In this document: piece by piece, positions 28,165-36,470 of the stretch
How the letters are laid out: every line of letters begins with the position of its first letter
Numbering within the stretch: the first letter of the stretch is position 1
Source: Amycolatopsis mongoliensis
GTDB lineage: Bacteria > Actinomycetota > Actinomycetes > Mycobacteriales > Pseudonocardiaceae
Length of the DNA: 64,000 nucleotides
Assembly (NCBI RefSeq): GCF_030285665.1
Contig: NZ_CP127295.1
Coordinates: 620,001-684,000, forward strand
Direction: 5' to 3'
Translations under genes and position numbers: made by a program
The notes under the pieces: generated by a model
The model's database searches: none
Seen by the model: only the letters and a program-made list of their open reading frames with translations
What the model was told of the DNA's origin: nothing

Positions 28165-29166
28165 TCAGCGGCGGAGCAACAGGGACACGTCGCCGAACTC
28201 GTGCCACAGGTACCGGCGCTCCACCGCCGCGTCGTACGCGCGCTGGACCAGGTCGTGGCCCGCCACCGCCGCGAGCAGCAGCAGGTGGGACGCCTCCGGT
28301 GCGTGCAGGCCCGTGATGATGCCGTCGACCACCCGGGCCGGGCGGTCCGGGCCCAGCACCAGATCCGTCCACCCCTCGGCCGCGCCGTCGGCCGCCGACT
28401 CCAGCGCCCGGGCCGCCGTCGTGCCCACCGCGATCACGCGGCCCCCGCGCGAGCGGACCCACGACACCAGCGCCGCCGTCGTCGCCGGCACCCGGAAGCG
28501 CTCCGCCTGAGGCGGCTCGCCCGCCTCCGGCGACGACACTCCGGTGTGCAGCACCAGCGGCGCGAACAGCACACCGTCGGTGACCAGGCGCGTGACCAAA
28601 GACGCCGAGAACGGCCGCGCCGCCGAGGGCATCTCCGCGCTGCCCGGCTCGCGGGCGAACACCGTCTGGTAGTCCGAAAGCGGCCACGCGCGCGGCACGT
28701 ACCCGTACCGGATCGGGCGGCCCACCGCCGCGAGGAACCCCGGAACCGGCCCCTCGGCCGACACCGCCGCACGCCAAAGCCGTGAGCTGCCCGGTGCGGC
28801 CGGGCCCAGCAGGGTCAGCGACGCGCCCCCCGGCAGCTCCAGGTGCTCCCCCTCCCGGCCGTCGAGCAACGGGCCCCCGGGCGCGCGCAGCTCGACGACC
28901 CAGGAACCGTCGTCGAGCGACGTCGAAAAGTGGACGACGACCGGACGGCCCCCTCGCCCAGCGTCGACCGCCGCCGGCAGCGTCCCGGACGTGTTCACCA
29001 CCAGCAGGTCCCCGGGGAGGAGGTGCGACCCCAGGGAGGAGAACACCGTGTGGTGGACGCCCGAAGGCGAAGCGACCAGCAGGCGGACCTCGTCGCGTGC
29101 CACGCCGCGGGCCTCCGGTGGGGCCGACGCCGACAGCTCGTCCGGCAGGTCGAAACGGATGTTCAT
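28165..29166 (-). CDS. QueA-family S-adenosylmethionine:tRNA ribosyltransferase-isomerase-like protein
   Basis: A 333-residue protein with QueA landmarks: DLPDELSASAP-type start, LLPGDLLVVNTSGTLPA, YGYVPRAWPLSDYQTVFA, PSAARPFSASLVTRL, VLHTGVSSPE and HLLLLAAVAGHDLVQRAYDA. QueA transfers a ribosyl group from SAM to the deazaguanine of tRNA to form epoxyqueuosine. The substrate-facing segments are recognisable but diverge from enterobacterial QueA (for instance AARPFSASL where PTAGLHF-type sequence is usual). The start overlaps the SDR stop (ATGA). No tgt, queC-F or queG is in the window, so a tRNA role is uncertain. Confidence 0.85.
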   Translation of the reverse strand: MNIRFDLPDELSASAPPEARGVARDEVRLLVASPSGVHHTVFSSLGSHLLPGDLLVVNTSGTLPAAVDAGRGGRPVVVHFSTSLDDGSWVVELRAPGGPLLDGREGEHLELPGGASLTLLGPAAPGSSRLWRAAVSAEGPVPGFLAAVGRPIRYGYVPRAWPLSDYQTVFAREPGSAEMPSAARPFSASLVTRLVTDGVLFAPLVLHTGVSSPEAGEPPQAERFRVPATTAALVSWVRSRGGRVIAVGTTAARALESAADGAAEGWTDLVLGPDRPARVVDGIITGLHAPEASHLLLLAAVAGHDLVQRAYDAAVERRYLWHEFGDVSLLLRR

Positions 29167-29834
29167 GCGCTCACCAGGAGGTCCGCGGCGCGGTAGCGGC
29201 CGCTGGGCGGGCGTTCGTCGAGCAGCCGCAGGAACGCCGGCACGGCCGACTCCGGCAGCGGCCGGTCCGAGATGTCCTCGCCCGGGAACGCGCGCTGGTG
29301 CATCGCCGTGCGCAGGTCGCCCGGGTCGACCGCGTACACCGCCAGGTCCGGGTGTTCCGCGCCGAGCACGGCGGTGACCTGGTCGAGCGCGGCCTTCGCC
29401 GAGCCGTAGCCGCCCCAGCCTTCGTACGCTTCGACGGCGGCGTCCGAGCTGACGTCGATGATCGTGCCCCGCGCCGCTCTCAACGCGGGCAGCAGCAGCT
29501 GCGTCAACGCGAGCGGCGCGAAGACGTTCACGCGGTAGACGTTTTCCAGCTCTGCCAAGGGATAGCGACCCAGCGGCGGCAGCGGGCTGGCGCCGAGCGA
29601 GCTGGCGTTGTTGACGAGCAGATCAAGGGCAGGACTGGCGTCGGCCAGAGCTGCGCGGTGGGCCGGGTCGGTGACGTCGCCGGGGACGGCCGTGAAGCCG
29701 GTTTCCCGGGCAGCGGCCGCGAGCGCGGCCGGGTCCCGGCCGTCGCCGACGACTGTCCACTTGCGACTCACCAGTGCGGCGGCCAGTGCTCGGCCCAGGC
29801 CCGCGGACGCACCGGTGACGAGTGCGGTTGGCAT
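29163..29834 (-). CDS. Short-chain dehydrogenase/reductase
   Basis: A 223-residue classical SDR. The cofactor loop TGASAGLG is at residues 8-15, LLVNNASS is the NNAG-like segment, and the active-site Ser, Tyr and Lys appear in IIDVSSDA and YGSAKAALD. The Tyr-x3-Lys spacing is intact. It is NAD(P)H-dependent, with unknown substrate. The ATG follows GGAGGA. The stop overlaps the queA-like gene start by four bases, so these two are coupled, and the NCS1 permease gene lies 44 bases upstream. Confidence 0.87.
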   Translation of the reverse strand: MPTALVTGASAGLGRALAAALVSRKWTVVGDGRDPAALAAAARETGFTAVPGDVTDPAHRAALADASPALDLLVNNASSLGASPLPPLGRYPLAELENVYRVNVFAPLALTQLLLPALRAARGTIIDVSSDAAVEAYEGWGGYGSAKAALDQVTAVLGAEHPDLAVYAVDPGDLRTAMHQRAFPGEDISDRPLPESAVPAFLRLLDERPPSGRYRAADLLVSA

Positions 29835-29878
29835 GGTTCCTCCTTCGAGGGGTACCACACCATCGTCAAACCTCTACA

Positions 29879-31246
29879 TTACTTGAGGTCAACCCGGCGC
29901 CGGAGCAGGAAGTACGCTGCCAGCGAAACGACGAGCCCGACGTAGTACGCGAGATCCGCGCCGTGCAGCGCCGACGCGACCGGTCCGGTGTAGAGGGACG
30001 TGTTCATGAACGGCACCGCCGCCCCGAACCCGGCCACGAACGCCACGAGCGCCGCCCACGGCCGCGGGGTCGTCGAAGCCAGGACGTCCACGTGCCGCCC
30101 GCCGCGGGTCCGCGCGAGCCAGTCCGGGACGACGACGCCGAGGAACGGCGGGATCCAGTAGCTGACGAACAGCAGCACGTTTTCGAACTTCGCCGACAGG
30201 TCACCGCTGTGCATCCAAAGGATCAGCGCGAACGCGAGCACCGTGACGACCACCGCCGACACCGGGCGCCGCAACCGGACGCCGACGGTCTGCAGGGCCA
30301 GCGAGCCGCTGTAGTCGTTCATCGCGTTCGAAGACACCGCCGCGAGCGCGATCACCGCCAGCGCGAGGGCGCCCAGGAACCCGCCGCCGAGCAGGTTCGC
30401 GACACCGGCCGCCGTCTGGTCGCCCAGCGACGCCCCCAGGGCGAGCCCGAGGCCTTCGCCGATCGCGTAGGACGCCGTCAGGCCGAGCAGCGTCGCCAGG
30501 AAAACCGACCGCGACGACGTCCCGGCCGGCAGGTAGCGGCTGAAGTCCGACGCGTAGGGCGCCCAGGAGATCGCCAGCGACAACGCGATCGTCGTGAACA
30601 GCACGACACCGCCCGCCAGGTCGGCGCCCGAAGCGGTGTCGGCGGTGGCGATCGGGTGTCCGGAAAGGACCTTCACGGCGAGTGCGGCGAACGCGAGCAC
30701 CAGCAGCACGCTCATCACCGCCTGCACGCGGTGGATCAGGGCGTACCCGAACACGCCGAGCGCGCACTGCAGCACCAGCACGATCAGCACCGCGGCCCAG
30801 AACGGCAGCCCGGTCAGCTCGGCGAGGGCCTCGCCGCCGAACAACCCGACCAGCGCGTCCCAGGCGATCGAGCCGAGCCACTGGACGAGCCCCGGCAGCA
30901 CGACGCCGCCGCCGAAGGCCAGCCGGGCCAGCGGCAGCTGGCCGGTGCCGGTGCGGGGTCCCCAGGTGGACAGGTACGCCACCGGCAGCGACCCGAGCAC
31001 GGTGCCGGCGAGCATCGCGGCCAGGCCCGTCCAGAACCCGAGGCCGAGCGACGCGGCGAGCGTGCCGGTGAACACCGCCGTCATCGTCAGGTTCGGCGCG
31101 AACCACACGCTGAACAGGCGCCACGGCCGCCCGAACCGGTTGCCTTCCGGCACCGGCGCGATGCCGTGGGTCTCGATCGCCAGGTCACGGCCGCCGGTGG
31201 GCATGCGCCCGCCGAAGACCTCCGCACCCAGGCTTCGTCCGCTCAT
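29879..31246 (-). CDS. NCS1-family purine/cytosine permease
   Basis: A 455-residue membrane protein with about 12 segments. The family signatures are FSVWFAPNLTMTAVFTGTLA and SWAPYASDFSRYLP, typical of CodB-like nucleobase:cation symporters. The likely cargo is cytosine, a purine or a modified base. It precedes the SDR-QueA pair on the same strand after 44 bases, so a shared transcript is likely and might link nucleobase uptake to the QueA-like enzyme. Confidence 0.9.
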   Translation of the reverse strand: MSGRSLGAEVFGGRMPTGGRDLAIETHGIAPVPEGNRFGRPWRLFSVWFAPNLTMTAVFTGTLAASLGLGFWTGLAAMLAGTVLGSLPVAYLSTWGPRTGTGQLPLARLAFGGGVVLPGLVQWLGSIAWDALVGLFGGEALAELTGLPFWAAVLIVLVLQCALGVFGYALIHRVQAVMSVLLVLAFAALAVKVLSGHPIATADTASGADLAGGVVLFTTIALSLAISWAPYASDFSRYLPAGTSSRSVFLATLLGLTASYAIGEGLGLALGASLGDQTAAGVANLLGGGFLGALALAVIALAAVSSNAMNDYSGSLALQTVGVRLRRPVSAVVVTVLAFALILWMHSGDLSAKFENVLLFVSYWIPPFLGVVVPDWLARTRGGRHVDVLASTTPRPWAALVAFVAGFGAAVPFMNTSLYTGPVASALHGADLAYYVGLVVSLAAYFLLRRRVDLK

Positions 31247-31385
31247 GTCGTGCCTCCTGTCGCGATCACCCTAAAGCGCGGCCGCGTGGTGTAACGCGAC
31301 GGCCCGAACGGGCGAATCACGGGGTGCCGTTGCCGGTCGCACACACCCGCCAGGATCGCCCGGCGCGGCTCACCGGGAGGGCTGC

Positions 31386-32936
31386 GTGGTCCAGCATCCG
31401 CGGACGCTCGCGATGACCGGCCTGCTGGCCGCCGGTTTCGCGCTCGGCGTCACCGCGTCGGCCCTGAAGGCGGCCGAGGGCAGCCACTCCGCGCTCGACA
31501 CGGCGCTGAGCACCGCCACGGGGTTCCTGTTCCTGCTCGCCGGCGCGGTCGCGCACGTGCGGCGCCCGGCGAACCCGATCGGCGTGCTCATCGCGCTGGC
31601 CGGCGTCGCGCTGTTCCTCGAGGACCTGCAGTTCACCCCGGACCCGGTGCTCTACACGATCGCCGTGCCGCTGCGCGCCGCGTCCAGCCCGGTGATCGCG
31701 CACCTCGTGCTCGCCTTTCCCCACGGGAGGCTCCGGTCGCGCTGGGAACGGCTGCTCGTCTTCGCGGCCTACCTGGTGGTCCTCGGCACGGGCGTGGTCG
31801 GGCTGCTGGTCAACGACGACCCGCGCGACCTGCTGGCGATCTCGGCCGACTCGGCCGGGGGCGCGTTCGCCGACCGCGTGCTGGAGCTCGCCGCCACGGC
31901 GATCAGCGCCGGCGTGGTCGTCGTGCTGCTCTACCGGTGGCTGACCGGCCGGCTCCCGCAGCGGCGGCTGCTGTCGCCGGTGATCGTCATCGCGCTGGCC
32001 GGCGCGCTCGCGTCGGGTGTCGGCACGGCGCTCGGCGACGGGCACCCGCTGTCGGCGCCGATGCTGCAGGGGTACCGGATCCTGTTCTGCCTGTGGCCGC
32101 TGGCGTTCCTGACCGGCGTGCTGCGCGCCCGCGTCGGCAACGCCGAGATGATCCGGCTGCTGCTGGAGCGCGACGGCACCGGGCTGGCGGCGCTGGTGCA
32201 GGACGACGAGGTCTGGAAGGACAGCCGGTCGATCGACGCGCTGAACGCGGCGGCCGGGCTGGTGCTCGACAACCAGCGGCTGACCGCGGAGCTGGAGCAG
32301 CGGCTGGCCGAGGTGCGGGCGTCGCGGGCCCGGCTCGTCGCGGCAGGCGACGAGGAGCGCCGTCGCCTGGAGCGCGACCTGCACGACGGTGCCCAGCAGC
32401 GGCTGGTCAGCGTGGTGCTGCTGCTGCGGATGGCCGACCGCAGGCACGGCGGTGCACTCCCGGAAGAGGTCCGGGCGCTGCTGTCCGGCACGGTCGACGA
32501 ACTGCAGACCGCGATCACCGAGCTGCGCGAACTCGCCCGCGGCATCCGCCCGGCGATCCTCACGGAGGCGGGGCTGGCCGCGGCGGTCCGGTCGCTGGCC
32601 GACCGCATCCCGATGGAGGTGGCGCTGTCGGTCGCCGAAGTGCCGCGGCTGGACTCGGCGGTCGAGGCGACGGCGTACTTCGTGACGTCGGAGGCGTTGA
32701 CGAACGCCTTGAAGCACGCGCAGACCGATTCGGTGGACGTGCGGATCGCGGTGGCGGGCGGCGAGCTGCGGATGGAGGTGACCGACAGCGGCGTCGGCGG
32801 CGCGGACATCGACGGCGGCACGGGCCTGGCGGGGCTGCGCGACCGCGTGCAGGCCCTCGGCGGTGAGCTGGGCGTGGACAGCGGCACCGGCGGCACGACG
32901 GTCCGCGCCGTCATCCCGCTCGGCGAGGACCCCTGA
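31386..32936 (+). CDS. Membrane-bound sensor histidine kinase (HisKA_3, NarX/LiaS type)
   Basis: A 516-residue protein with about seven N-terminal membrane segments (residues 1-245) and a short coiled linker. The phosphoacceptor motif ERDLHDGAQQRLVSVV lies near residue 337. The HATPase domain has an N-box ALTNALKHAQT and a G-box TDSGVGGADIDGGTGLAGL. The GTG start has GGGAGGG upstream. Such kinases normally pair with a NarL-type response regulator, yet none is adjacent. The gene is flanked by a divergent permease and a convergent protease, so it is an orphan here. Confidence 0.92.
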   Translation: MVQHPRTLAMTGLLAAGFALGVTASALKAAEGSHSALDTALSTATGFLFLLAGAVAHVRRPANPIGVLIALAGVALFLEDLQFTPDPVLYTIAVPLRAASSPVIAHLVLAFPHGRLRSRWERLLVFAAYLVVLGTGVVGLLVNDDPRDLLAISADSAGGAFADRVLELAATAISAGVVVVLLYRWLTGRLPQRRLLSPVIVIALAGALASGVGTALGDGHPLSAPMLQGYRILFCLWPLAFLTGVLRARVGNAEMIRLLLERDGTGLAALVQDDEVWKDSRSIDALNAAAGLVLDNQRLTAELEQRLAEVRASRARLVAAGDEERRRLERDLHDGAQQRLVSVVLLLRMADRRHGGALPEEVRALLSGTVDELQTAITELRELARGIRPAILTEAGLAAAVRSLADRIPMEVALSVAEVPRLDSAVEATAYFVTSEALTNALKHAQTDSVDVRIAVAGGELRMEVTDSGVGGADIDGGTGLAGLRDRVQALGGELGVDSGTGGTTVRAVIPLGEDP

Positions 32937-32939
32937 ACG

Positions 32940-32990
32940 CCGTGAAGGCCCCCTTACCGGCTTCTTGCGCCGGTAAGGGGGCCTTCACGG
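32940..32990. terminator. 22-bp hairpin between the kinase and the convergent protease
   Basis: Arms 32940-32961 and 32969-32990 pair perfectly around a seven-base loop. The tip CCGTGAAGGCC is identical to that of the hairpin at 17414. It lies three bases after the kinase stop and ends 10 bases before the protease stop. Confidence 0.8.
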
Positions 32991-33000
32991 ACCTCGAAAA

Positions 33001-34932
33001 CTAGACGAGCAACAGGAACAGCAGCCCGTTGGGCGTGCCGAGACCCGTCACGTCGTCGTAACCCGGGGTCGTGTGGATGGTCAGACCCTGGTAGTCGAGC
33101 GTGCGCACCGAGGTGAGCAGGCCGTCCGAAGCGTCGACCGAGTTCGCGTAGTCGACGCGCTCCACCGCGGCGTCCACGTGCTTCACATCGCTGATCGCCG
33201 AGGTGCGGGAGGTCAGCTTGTAGATCACGGGGTTGATGAAGCCGTGGTGGAAGTGGTCGAAGCTGTCGGCCACCGCCATGATGCCGGCGAACACCGGCGA
33301 CGCGAGGCTCGTGCCGCCGATCCGGTACTGGTCGTAGTAGGCGCCGTCCGGGAAGGTCTGCGTCTGGCCGACCAGGAAGCCGGTGTTCGGGTCACCGACC
33401 GCGGAGATGTCCGGGACGACCCGGCCCTTCTTGTGGCCTACCTGGTTCTTCGTCGACAGCGCGTCCGGCACGACACCCTTCTGGTAGAAGGGCTGCTCGA
33501 ACAGGCGGCTGGTGCCGCCACCGGAACCGCTGGTGTAGTTGGCGGGACCGTAGACGCCGTTGGTCAGCGTCGACTTGCTGGTCTCCCAGCCGGTCTCGAA
33601 GATCCGCTTGCCGTCCTTGCCGATCGCGACGGACGTGCCGCCGACCGCGGTGATCCACGGCGCCGAGGCGGAGAAGTCCGGCGACGGCGTGCCGAGGCGC
33701 GCGACCTCGTCGCCGTTGTCACCCGAGGAGAAGTAGACGCCGATGCCCTCGAGCACCGCCTGCAGCGAGATCTGGTTGAACACCTTGACCTCGTCGGCCG
33801 GGATGTCTTCGCCGGTGTCGCCGTAGGAGTTCGACACGATGTCGGCCTTGTGGCCGGCGATCACGTAGTTCAGCGCCACGTCGAGGGCGTTGTCCTCGCA
33901 GGACTCCCCGCCGACGTACAGGATGTCCGCACCCGGCGCGAGACCGTGGGCGGCCTCGACGTCGAGGGTCTCCTCGCCGTACCAGCCCGCCGCGTCACAC
34001 TGGTCCGGCGGCTCGAGGACCGGGTTCGCCGGGAAGACGTGCTGCTTGAACTGGCTCTGCTTCAGCGGGTGCTGCGGGTCGTTCTTCTTCGCGTAGGTGC
34101 TCGCGTCGGCGTAGATGGTCGGCGAGGCGAACGCGTCCACGATGGCGATCGTGGTGCCCTTGCCGTCCGCACCGACCTTGTCGACACCGTAGGCCGACCG
34201 CAGCTGCGCGGGGGTGTAGCCGCACGGGGCGTACGGCAGGTGCTTGCCGTTGTAGGCGGGGTCGGTGGTGTCGACCTTCTCGCCGTAGTACGCGCTGCAC
34301 GGCCTCGCGTTGCGGAAACCGGGCCCGGGCGGGACGTCGGCCGGCGTCCCGGAGCCGGTGGCGTGGTCCGGCTTGAACAGGTTGGTCGCCTGGTCCACGC
34401 CGACGACACCGAGCACGTCGCTCGCCAGGTTCGCGGGCACCGACAGGTTCTTGTCGGCGGCGCGGAGGGTCTGGCCCTTGACGCTGTACTTGCCCAGCTT
34501 GACGTCGAACGCCTTCTGCGTCTGGTCGGCGGTGCCGGTGGCCTCGACGTAGGCGCGGTTCGACGGGATGTCGCCGATGCTGAACCCGCTGCCGGTCAGC
34601 CACGCCTTGACGGCGTTCACCGTCGCGTCGCTCGCGGCGAACCGGTCGCGCACCTGGTCGGGGCTGAGGTACTGGCGGTAGGTCTTGCTGTCCGGATCGG
34701 ACACGGCCTGCGCCAGCGCCTCGGCACCGGCGTTGTCGCGCTGGTTCAGGTAGACCCGGAAGCTCAGCTTGGACGCGGGCGCCGTGTCGGCGACCTTCGC
34801 CTGCGCGTTCGCCCACAACGGGTGCGACTGCGGAATGTCGGAACGCCCCTGCGCCGACGCCGTCGCCGGCACGGCCGCGGTCAGGCCGCCGACCACCGCG
34901 AGCGAAAGGAGCAGGGTGGAGCTTCTTCGCAC
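33001..34932 (-). CDS. Secreted sedolisin-type serine-carboxyl peptidase (S53)
   Basis: A 643-residue exported pro-protease. The signal peptide runs to about residue 27 (VPATASAQG). A pro-kumamolisin activation domain follows (about 35-185: RQYLSPDQVRDRFAASDATV). The catalytic domain has the Glu and Asp of the triad in GEETLDVEAAHG, an oxyanion-side Asp segment, and the nucleophile in GGTSLASPVFAG. The C-terminal Ca-binding segment is TPGYDDVTGLGTPNG. Sedolisins act at acidic pH outside the cell. The GTG at 34932 follows GAGAGGGAG. Confidence 0.93.
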   Translation of the reverse strand: MRRSSTLLLSLAVVGGLTAAVPATASAQGRSDIPQSHPLWANAQAKVADTAPASKLSFRVYLNQRDNAGAEALAQAVSDPDSKTYRQYLSPDQVRDRFAASDATVNAVKAWLTGSGFSIGDIPSNRAYVEATGTADQTQKAFDVKLGKYSVKGQTLRAADKNLSVPANLASDVLGVVGVDQATNLFKPDHATGSGTPADVPPGPGFRNARPCSAYYGEKVDTTDPAYNGKHLPYAPCGYTPAQLRSAYGVDKVGADGKGTTIAIVDAFASPTIYADASTYAKKNDPQHPLKQSQFKQHVFPANPVLEPPDQCDAAGWYGEETLDVEAAHGLAPGADILYVGGESCEDNALDVALNYVIAGHKADIVSNSYGDTGEDIPADEVKVFNQISLQAVLEGIGVYFSSGDNGDEVARLGTPSPDFSASAPWITAVGGTSVAIGKDGKRIFETGWETSKSTLTNGVYGPANYTSGSGGGTSRLFEQPFYQKGVVPDALSTKNQVGHKKGRVVPDISAVGDPNTGFLVGQTQTFPDGAYYDQYRIGGTSLASPVFAGIMAVADSFDHFHHGFINPVIYKLTSRTSAISDVKHVDAAVERVDYANSVDASDGLLTSVRTLDYQGLTIHTTPGYDDVTGLGTPNGLLFLLLV

Positions 34933-35234
34933 AGAAATCTCCCTCTCGAAAGCGGCCCCCAGGAAATGGGCCTGGAACACCGGACGAGACTAGATCGGTG
35001 TTCCGCTCGCGGGGAAGTACTTGCGGAACCGTTATCTGGTCGCGAATTCACGTGGTCGTGCCCGTGGTACGGAAATCCGATTTGTCGCACGGAAAACGCG
35101 AGGAATAGGCCTCGATGTGAGGTACGTCCGGTTCGTGCCCGTATTGCGGAACACGCGGGCCGGGCGCCCACCACCTACGAAAGTCGGTCGCTCCGTCCAC
35201 TCCGGACAGTCCACGGGTGACGGCAGTTCGGCCG
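34933..35234. other. Intergenic region upstream of the S53 protease
   Basis: The 302 bases contain the inverted repeat GGAACACCG (34974-34982) / CGGTGTTCC (34996-35004), which surrounds a possible minus-strand -10 TAGTCT (34987-34992). They also contain a 7-bp hairpin (35218-35237) that overlaps the stop of the ROK gene and may end its transcript. No coding sequence was found. Confidence 0.45.
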
Positions 35235-36383
35235 TCAGGGCCGCGCTTCGAGCCGCCGGTCCACCGCGGCCGGCGCGAACTCGGCCTCGACGACCATCGC
35301 CACCGCCCCGCCGAGCGCTTCACCCCGGCCGCCGATTTCGACGCGCAGGTTCTGCGTCGAGCGCGGCAGCGCACGCTGGTAGAGCACCTCGCGGACGCCG
35401 GCCACGAAGTGCGGCTCGGCGAGGTCGCCGGCGATCACCAGCACGCCCGGGTTGACCACGCAGACCAGCGTCGCCAGCACCTCCCCCACCTGCCGCCCGG
35501 CGGCCTCGGCGAGCCGCACCGCGGCCGGTTCGCCGGCCAGGATCCGCTCGCGGACGCCCGAGCCCGACGTCGTCGGCAGGCCCAGCTCGGTCAGGCGCGC
35601 GGCCAGCGCGCCCCCGCCGGCGACCGCCGCCAGGCAGCCGAGCGAACCGCACAGGCAGCGCGCGTCCGGGTGCCCGGGCAGCCGGACGTGCCCGATGTCG
35701 CCCGCCCCGCCGTCGACGCCGCGGTACACCTCGCCACCGATGACCAGCCCGGCGCCGATCCCGGTGGACGCCTTGACCACGACCAGCGCGGCCGTGTCCG
35801 GGTAGCGGGCGCGGTACTCGCCCAGTGCCATCAGGTTCGCGTCGTTGTCGACCAGCACCGGCGCGCCGAAGCGCGCGCCGAGGAAGGCGTCGATCGGGTA
35901 GCCGTCCCAGCCGGGCATGATCGGCGGCTGCGTGACCCGGCCGCGGCCGGGTTCGACGGGGCCCGGCACGGAAATGCCCACGCCGCACACCGGGCGGCCC
36001 ACCTCGGCCAGCATCGTCTCGAACCACTCCGCGATCCGGCCGAGCACCGGCTCCGGGCCGTCGGCGACGCGCAGCGCGCCCGCGCGGTGGTCCAGCCGCC
36101 GTCCGGCCAGGTCGGTGAGCGCGGCCTCGGCGTGCATCGTGTCGACGCTCGCGGCGAGGACGACGGCGTGCTGGTCGTCGAACCGCAGCCGGTGGGCCGG
36201 GCGGCCACCGGTGGAGTCCTCCTGGCCGCCCTCGACCAGCAGACCGGCCGCCTGGAGCCGGTCCAGCCGCGCGGTGAGCGTGGTGCGGGACAGCCCGCTG
36301 CGGGCGCGCAGGGCTTTTCTCGTGGTCGCCTGCCCGGTCCTGACCAGCCACAACAGCTCACCGGCGCTCGTCGGCGTCGTCAT
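35235..36383 (-). CDS. ROK-family transcriptional repressor
   Basis: A 382-residue protein. The N-terminal MarR-like helix-turn-helix is at about residues 5-60 (ALRARSGLSRTTLTARLDRL). The ROK sugar-kinase-fold domain follows, with VDNDANLMALGEYRARYPD, the ROK signature around STGIGAGLVIGGEVYRGVDG, and the zinc motif CLCGSLGC. ROK repressors such as NagC and XylR release DNA on binding a sugar. It is divergent from the GH63-like gene at 36471, and an operator-like dyad lies between them, so this gene is its probable target. ATG 36383 or GTG 36389 may be the start. Confidence 0.9.
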   Translation of the reverse strand: MTTPTSAGELLWLVRTGQATTRKALRARSGLSRTTLTARLDRLQAAGLLVEGGQEDSTGGRPAHRLRFDDQHAVVLAASVDTMHAEAALTDLAGRRLDHRAGALRVADGPEPVLGRIAEWFETMLAEVGRPVCGVGISVPGPVEPGRGRVTQPPIMPGWDGYPIDAFLGARFGAPVLVDNDANLMALGEYRARYPDTAALVVVKASTGIGAGLVIGGEVYRGVDGGAGDIGHVRLPGHPDARCLCGSLGCLAAVAGGGALAARLTELGLPTTSGSGVRERILAGEPAAVRLAEAAGRQVGEVLATLVCVVNPGVLVIAGDLAEPHFVAGVREVLYQRALPRSTQNLRVEIGGRGEALGGAVAMVVEAEFAPAAVDRRLEARP

Positions 36384-36423
36384 CCGCACCCCCTCTCCGG
36401 TGTGGTCCGCATCATCCCAGTCT

Positions 36424-36464
36424 CCACTTTTGTCCATTGACAAGACATAAGTGGGAGATAGATT
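36424..36464 (+). promoter_or_regulatory. Promoter and ROK operator dyad before the GH63-like gene
   Basis: TTGACA (36437-36442) and TAGATT (36459-36464) are 16 bases apart. The dyad CCACTTTTGTC (36424-36434) / GACATAAGTGG (36444-36454), with one mismatch, straddles the -35. The expected transcription start is at 36471, the A of the ATG, so the message would be leaderless. Confidence 0.6.
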
Positions 36465-36470
36465 GGACAC

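Noticed and set aside
28032..28316. A coding sequence with a decapeptide repeat running through the 30-bp array
   Set aside because: The frame is open only because the unit length is a multiple of three. It has no ribosome-binding site and runs antisense into the queA-like gene.
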